From assembly GCA_002431845.1 (NCBI GenBank), contig DJEH01000126.1, forward strand, positions 1-10,106: a stretch of 10,106 nt of DNA. The letters run 5' to 3'. The notes under the pieces were generated by a model. That model was not told the DNA's origin. It was given only the letters and a program-made list of their open reading frames with translations, and searched no databases. The first letter of the stretch is position 1. Every line of letters begins with the position of its first letter. This document shows, in pieces, positions 5,923 through 10,106 of this stretch. The translations under genes were made by a program, and so were the position numbers. This stretch comes from Prevotellaceae bacterium UBA5903. Lineage in GTDB: Bacteria; Bacteroidota; Bacteroidia; Bacteroidales; Bacteroidaceae.

Positions 5923-7977
5923 ATGCAACTAACCGATTGGCTACCTACAACACGTAAAGAAATGAAACTCAGAGGATGGGATGTAGCAGATGTTATACTC
6001 TTCTCTGGCGACGCCTATATCGACCATCCCTCGTTTGGTGCAGCCGTTGTAGGCCGGTTAATCGAATCCGAAGGGTATAGAGTAGCCATCGTGCCACAAC
6101 CTGACTGGCACGGCGACTTTCGTGATTTTAAGAAACTCGGACGCCCTCGTTTGTTCTTTGGCATTGCTCCTGGATGCATGGACTCAATGGTTAATAAGTA
6201 CACCGCCAACCGCCGACTACGCTCTGAAGATGCATATAGTCCTGACGGTCGGCACGATATGCGTCCCGAATATCCTACCATTGTATATTCTAAAATATTG
6301 AAGGAGCTTTATCCCGACGTTCCCGTTGTATTGGGTGGTATAGAGGCTTCGTTACGACGCGTTACACACTACGATTATTGGAAAGAACAACTCAAACCTT
6401 GCATCTTAGCAGACAGTGGAGCTGATACCATCGTTTATGGTATGGGCGAGCTACCACTCATTGATTTATGCAAGACTATTGACAAGCATATTCTGCATGG
6501 AAAGGAAGAAACCTTCTGTACTTCTGAGCAATTTCGCTCGCTCATGCAGAAATATCCCATACGCCAAACAGTTACGTTGCAAACCGAAGACACCCTACCT
6601 GGTGGCATCATGCCTACCGACATTATTCTGCATTCGCACGAGGAGTGCTTAACCAACAAGCGGGCATTTGCCGAGAACTTTAAACACATTGAAGAGGAAA
6701 GCAATCGCCTACATCCACAACGCATTTTGCAAAAGCTTGGCAACCAATATGTGGTGGTCAATCCGCCCTATCCACCCATGACTACTGAGCAAATTGACCG
6801 CTCCTTCGACTTTCCTTACACGCGTCTGCCCCACCCCAAATATAAGGGAAAACGCATTCCTGCATACGAGATGATAAAGTTCTCCGTAAATATTCATCGT
6901 GGATGTTTTGGCGGTTGCGCATTCTGCACGATATCAGCTCATCAAGGCAAATTTATCATGAGCAGGTCTAAGAAGAGCATTATCAATGAGGTGAAAAAAA
7001 TAACGCAAATGCCCGATTTTCGTGGCTACCTGTCCGACCTTGGAGGCCCTTCGGCCAACATGTATGGCATGCGCGGAAAGAACCTTGAACTCTGCGGTAA
7101 ATGTAAGCGACCATCGTGCATAAGCCCTTCAGTCTGCCCCAATCTGAATGCCGACCACCAGCCTATTGTAGACATCTACAAGGCTGTTGATGCGCTACCT
7201 GGCATCAAAAAAAGCTTTATTGGAAGCGGCGTGCGCTACGACTTATTGCTCCATAATTATAAAGACGACAAGTTGAAACATGCGGCCGAAATATACACCA
7301 AAGAGCTTATTTTGAACCATGTTTCGGGCCGACTAAAGGTGGCTCCAGAGCATACCTCAGACCGTGTGCTGAAACTTATGCGCAAGCCCTCCTTCCAGCT
7401 GTTCCACACGTTTAAGCGCATATTTGACCGTATTAACAAAGAGGCTGGACTGAAGCAACAAATCATACCCTACTTCATATCTTCACACCCCGGATGTACG
7501 GAAGAGGATATGGCTGAGTTGGCTGCTGAGACTCGCGACATGAACTTTCAGCTTGAACAAGTGCAAGACTTTACACCTACCCCCATGACGGTATCAACCG
7601 ATACATGGTATTCGGGCTATCACCCTTATACGCTCGAACCCGTGTTCTCTGCACATACGCCTCAAGAGAAGTTAAAACAACGAATGTTCTTCTTTTGGTA
7701 CAAACCCGAAGAGCGCCAGCGAATTGTGGCAGAACTACGAAAAATGGGGCGTACCGACCTCATAGCTCGTCTGTACCCTCAACAAGACGCTAAATTTCAG
7801 CCCAAAGAAAACTACACCACCCAGCGCGAAAGTGCGCAACATGGCAGAGCTAAGGACTATAACAGAACGCCCAAAAGAGCACCACAAACAAGCAATAGAG
7901 CCCCCAAGCAATCGCAGAGAAAAAGCTCAAACAAAGGAAAAAACAATCAGAACAAAAACAGATATTCAAAACGCTAA
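5923..7977 (+). CDS. YgiQ family radical SAM protein
   Basis: This 684-residue protein belongs to the YgiQ (UPF0313) family of radical SAM enzymes, whose substrate is not established. The N-terminal part (about 1-300) has the family opening LPTTRKEMKLRGWDVADVILFSGDAYIDHPSFG and the GGIEASLRR motif at 138-146. The radical SAM core follows, with C328-x3-C332-x2-C335 in HRGCFGGCAFC as the 4Fe-4S ligands. SDLGGPSANMYGMRGK lies at 371-386. A second cysteine group, C391, C394, C399 and C405, may bind metal or a second cluster. The PEHTSDRVLKLMRKP region at 475-489 and FISSHPGCTEEDM at 518-530 are also typical. From about 630 the tail is low-complexity and very basic (K, R, N, Q, S), suggesting RNA or ribosome contact; this is inference. 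Length is normal for the family. It heads a likely operon with the Wzi-family gene, whose start lies two bases after its stop. Confidence 0.93.
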   Translation: MQLTDWLPTTRKEMKLRGWDVADVILFSGDAYIDHPSFGAAVVGRLIESEGYRVAIVPQPDWHGDFRDFKKLGRPRLFFGIAPGCMDSMVNKYTANRRLRSEDAYSPDGRHDMRPEYPTIVYSKILKELYPDVPVVLGGIEASLRRVTHYDYWKEQLKPCILADSGADTIVYGMGELPLIDLCKTIDKHILHGKEETFCTSEQFRSLMQKYPIRQTVTLQTEDTLPGGIMPTDIILHSHEECLTNKRAFAENFKHIEEESNRLHPQRILQKLGNQYVVVNPPYPPMTTEQIDRSFDFPYTRLPHPKYKGKRIPAYEMIKFSVNIHRGCFGGCAFCTISAHQGKFIMSRSKKSIINEVKKITQMPDFRGYLSDLGGPSANMYGMRGKNLELCGKCKRPSCISPSVCPNLNADHQPIVDIYKAVDALPGIKKSFIGSGVRYDLLLHNYKDDKLKHAAEIYTKELILNHVSGRLKVAPEHTSDRVLKLMRKPSFQLFHTFKRIFDRINKEAGLKQQIIPYFISSHPGCTEEDMAELAAETRDMNFQLEQVQDFTPTPMTVSTDTWYSGYHPYTLEPVFSAHTPQEKLKQRMFFFWYKPEERQRIVAELRKMGRTDLIARLYPQQDAKFQPKENYTTQRESAQHGRAKDYNRTPKRAPQTSNRAPKQSQRKSSNKGKNNQNKNRYSKR

Positions 7978-7979
7978 CC

Positions 7980-9500
7980 ATGAGACAAACCTACCTTAAG
8001 TGTTTATCGGTGTTGGGGCTACTGCCCTTAACATGCATGGCGCAAAATGCGCTTGAACGTTCGTTTCACAACACAGAATATAGTATAGAGGCACAAGTTA
8101 CCACGTCGCCTAAAGGAGACACGCCCTTATGGATCACAGCCAACCGATATGGGCTTTCTTCAATTGATGCGCAGAATGGTTATCTGCGGGCTTCGCTCAT
8201 TCGCAATGCCTCAACCGACTCGCTCAACAAATGGCGAATTGGCTGGGGAGCAGATGTTGCAGTAGGCTACAACCAAGCTAACACCTTACTCATACAGCAA
8301 CTATATGCCGACATCGACTACAAACTTGTTCGCTTAACAATTGGTGCTAAAAACCACCCCTTGTCGCTTAAAAATGCCAATTTGAGCAGTGGTTCACAAA
8401 CGCTTGGCATCAACGCTCGTGCGGTTCCTTCGGTGCGGTTTGAGCTACCTGAGTATTGGAACATCACGGGGCGTGGCAATTGGGCAGCCATTCGTGGACA
8501 CATTAGCTATGGTATGCTCACCGATGGTAATTTTGAAGAAGGCTACGTTGGCAACAACTCCGCGGCTCATTATGCTAAGAAAGTGCTACTGCACACCAAG
8601 GCTGGATATTTACGCTTGGGCAACGCTCAAAAGTTCCCATTGGTGTTTGAAGGCGGCATTGAGATGGCCACTCAGTTTGGTGGAACAGCCTATAATAGCC
8701 AAACATGGGACGGCATAAGTAGCGGACCTATAAAGATGAAGAGCGGACTGAAGGACTTTATCAACGCAACTTTTGGTGGGGGTGGCGACAACACAGACGG
8801 CAACGGCTATGCCAACTCAACTGGCAACATGTTGGGCAGCTGGTTAGCGCGTCTCACATGGCACGGACGCGATTGGAGCATTGGCATATACTACGACCAC
8901 TTCTTTGAAGACCACTCACAAATGTTTCTTCAATACGGATGGCTCGATGGTATGATGGGGGTTGATGTACATTTGCCCAACAACCCTATCGTAAGCAACT
9001 TTGTATACGAATATGTAAAAACCACCTATCAGAGCGGTCCCCTCTATCACGACCAAACCAATGCCATACCCGACCAAGTGAGTGGCGTAGACAACTATTA
9101 CAACCACAACATCTACACTGGATGGCAACATTGGGGACAGTCTATGGGCAACATATTCTTCACTTCCCCACTCTATAACCATACGTCCGACCTCACTTTT
9201 ACCTCTAATCGTTTCAAAGCGCATCATCTGGGCTTTAGTGGCAATCCGTGCACATCGTTGCAATACAGATTGCTCTACTCTCATTTACGCAGCTTAGGCA
9301 CTTACGGAGTGCCTTTCGACCATGCTAAGACTAACAATAGCATGATGATTGAACTCTCATACACTCCCGCTCAATTAGGTAAACTAAACACTAAGGGTTG
9401 GAACGTTAAGGCGGCCTTTGCCATTGACCGAGGCGATTTACTCAACGATAACACAGGCTTTCAGTTCACCATTTCTAAAACTGGCTTATTGTTTCACTAA
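7980..9500 (+). CDS. Wzi-family capsule assembly-like outer membrane protein
   Basis: This encodes 506 residues with a signal peptide (MRQTYLKCLSVLGLLPLTCMA, probably cleaved before Q22). The mature sequence has the alternating aromatic, glycine-rich pattern of an outer-membrane beta barrel and ends in strand-like FQFTISKTGLLFH. The region TPLWITANRYGLSSIDAQNGYLRAS near 48-72 is typical of the Bacteroidetes Wzi-like family, and the length is close to Enterobacterial Wzi, an 18-stranded barrel that helps anchor capsule at the cell surface. In Bacteroidales the exact role is not established, so this is a family call. It starts two bases after ygiQ, which suggests translational coupling, and is followed 23 bases later by a lipoprotein gene. 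No capsule biosynthesis cluster is seen beside it. An outer-membrane barrel of another class is the alternative. Confidence 0.8.
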   Translation: MRQTYLKCLSVLGLLPLTCMAQNALERSFHNTEYSIEAQVTTSPKGDTPLWITANRYGLSSIDAQNGYLRASLIRNASTDSLNKWRIGWGADVAVGYNQANTLLIQQLYADIDYKLVRLTIGAKNHPLSLKNANLSSGSQTLGINARAVPSVRFELPEYWNITGRGNWAAIRGHISYGMLTDGNFEEGYVGNNSAAHYAKKVLLHTKAGYLRLGNAQKFPLVFEGGIEMATQFGGTAYNSQTWDGISSGPIKMKSGLKDFINATFGGGGDNTDGNGYANSTGNMLGSWLARLTWHGRDWSIGIYYDHFFEDHSQMFLQYGWLDGMMGVDVHLPNNPIVSNFVYEYVKTTYQSGPLYHDQTNAIPDQVSGVDNYYNHNIYTGWQHWGQSMGNIFFTSPLYNHTSDLTFTSNRFKAHHLGFSGNPCTSLQYRLLYSHLRSLGTYGVPFDHAKTNNSMMIELSYTPAQLGKLNTKGWNVKAAFAIDRGDLLNDNTGFQFTISKTGLLFH

Positions 9501-9523
9501 CCCTATTTCTCACCCTCATATTT

Positions 9524-9994
9524 ATGAAATCAATATACCTTACACTCCTTACCATAGCCTTGACTTGTACCCTTGCTGCTTGTTCAAAACTATCAGACAA
9601 CGGCAAAATAGATGGGAAATGGCGATTAGAAAAAATCTATCATAAAGCATCTATCAATGCACCTTACTACACCAACGAGAGCAACCTTATGTCCGACAAT
9701 GTGTATTGGAACATACAGCTTAATCTGCTCTCTATCACCTCTACCAGCCCACACAACGGCCATACCAACGAAACCATTGCACGCTTTGCCTACAGTGACG
9801 ACCATTTGCAACTTACGCAAACTTATGTTCACTTTCGCGATCGCGACAGTCTGCTAACCGACCCATCAACCAACGTGCTCGAGGGGGTTGGCATACGTGG
9901 CAACGCAAGTAACTACCTCATACGTAGCCTCACATCAAGCAACATGGTGCTTTGCTCTGAAATGGATAGCTTGGTGTTCTATAAGTTGCACTAA
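9524..9994 (+). CDS. Small lipoprotein with lipocalin-like start
   Basis: This encodes 156 residues. A hydrophobic N-terminus ends in the lipobox LAAC at 17-20, so C20 should be lipidated and the protein attached to a membrane. The residues after C20 (SKLSDNGK) are not a clear Bacteroidetes surface-export signal, so sidedness is open. Soon after comes GKWRLEKI at 31-38; a GxW near the start followed by beta-rich sequence is typical of lipocalin-like lipoproteins, which are frequent in Bacteroidales. I cannot name the family with certainty or give a ligand. There are alternating polar and hydrophobic strands such as NIQLNLLSITS and HLQLTQTYVHF. It follows the Wzi-family gene by 23 bases and is probably the last gene of that operon. 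Confidence 0.82.
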   Translation: MKSIYLTLLTIALTCTLAACSKLSDNGKIDGKWRLEKIYHKASINAPYYTNESNLMSDNVYWNIQLNLLSITSTSPHNGHTNETIARFAYSDDHLQLTQTYVHFRDRDSLLTDPSTNVLEGVGIRGNASNYLIRSLTSSNMVLCSEMDSLVFYKLH

Positions 9995-10001
9995 ATGCAA
10001 T

Positions 10002-10036
10002 GCTATTTAAGCAAATAGCGAATTAGTCTATTTTTT
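10002..10036 (+). terminator. Possible weak terminator after the lipoprotein gene
   Basis: GCTATTT at 10002-10008 and AAATAGC at 10013-10019 form a 7-bp stem with a 4-base loop. The same right arm can instead pair with CTATTT at 10028-10033, giving a hairpin that runs directly into the T run at 10031-10036. Both stems are AT-rich, so strength is doubtful. Beyond it, to the window end, I see no gene. Confidence 0.4.
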
Positions 10037-10106
10037 AGTTGCACAATATAAAGGGACTTTCAACCACTCAATAATAAGTAGGTGTTCAAAATAATTGATA
10101 TGAATT

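Noticed and set aside
8916..9284. Open frame of 122 residues on the minus strand
   Set aside because: It lies wholly antisense within the Wzi-family gene, has a valine-rich odd composition, and no domain.
26..10096. CAAAATAATT at both window ends (26-35 and 10087-10096) as element termini
   Set aside because: Ten AT-rich bases occur easily by chance, and nothing between them looks like a mobile element.

Overview
The window looks like ordinary chromosome from a Bacteroidales bacterium, most like Prevotella or a relative. This is inferred from the gene families (DUF1573 protein, single-domain ManC, Wzi-family barrel, YgiQ), from the lack of clear Shine-Dalgarno sequences before the starts, and from TAnnTTTG-type promoter boxes. 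No mobile element, CRISPR array, tRNA or rRNA was seen, and no gene appears broken.

Left block, minus strand (about 62-4036): four genes read leftward. In transcription order they are an exported DUF1573 protein, mannose-1-phosphate guanylyltransferase (manC-like), the adenine glycosylase MutY, and a 23S rRNA m5U methyltransferase of the RlmD/RumA type. The gaps of 48, 9 and 39 bases suggest one transcription unit mixing envelope precursor supply, DNA repair and rRNA modification. It may continue beyond the left edge.

Divergent intergenic region (4037-4287): the most structured non-coding DNA here. It carries opposed promoter-like boxes for the two directions. The predicted leader of the DUF1573 gene holds four consecutive inverted repeats with arms of 6 to 9 bases, which no gene explains.

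Centre, plus strand (4288-5860): ruvC (Holliday junction resolvase), a small exported protein of unknown function and a small cytoplasmic protein of unknown function. A clear Rho-independent terminator at 5831-5860 ends this unit.

Right block, plus strand (5923-9994): a YgiQ-type radical SAM protein, a Wzi-family outer-membrane barrel starting two bases after its stop, and a small lipoprotein with a lipocalin-like GxW motif. The spacing suggests one operon. A possible weak terminator follows at 10002-10036. A 12-base direct repeat lies just before the ygiQ start.

The genes are mostly housekeeping. The points worth a second look are the structured DUF1573 leader, the unusual promoter geometry before ruvC and before the next gene, the direct repeat before ygiQ, and the two uncharacterised proteins after ruvC. 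I see no convincing evidence of a new multi-gene system.
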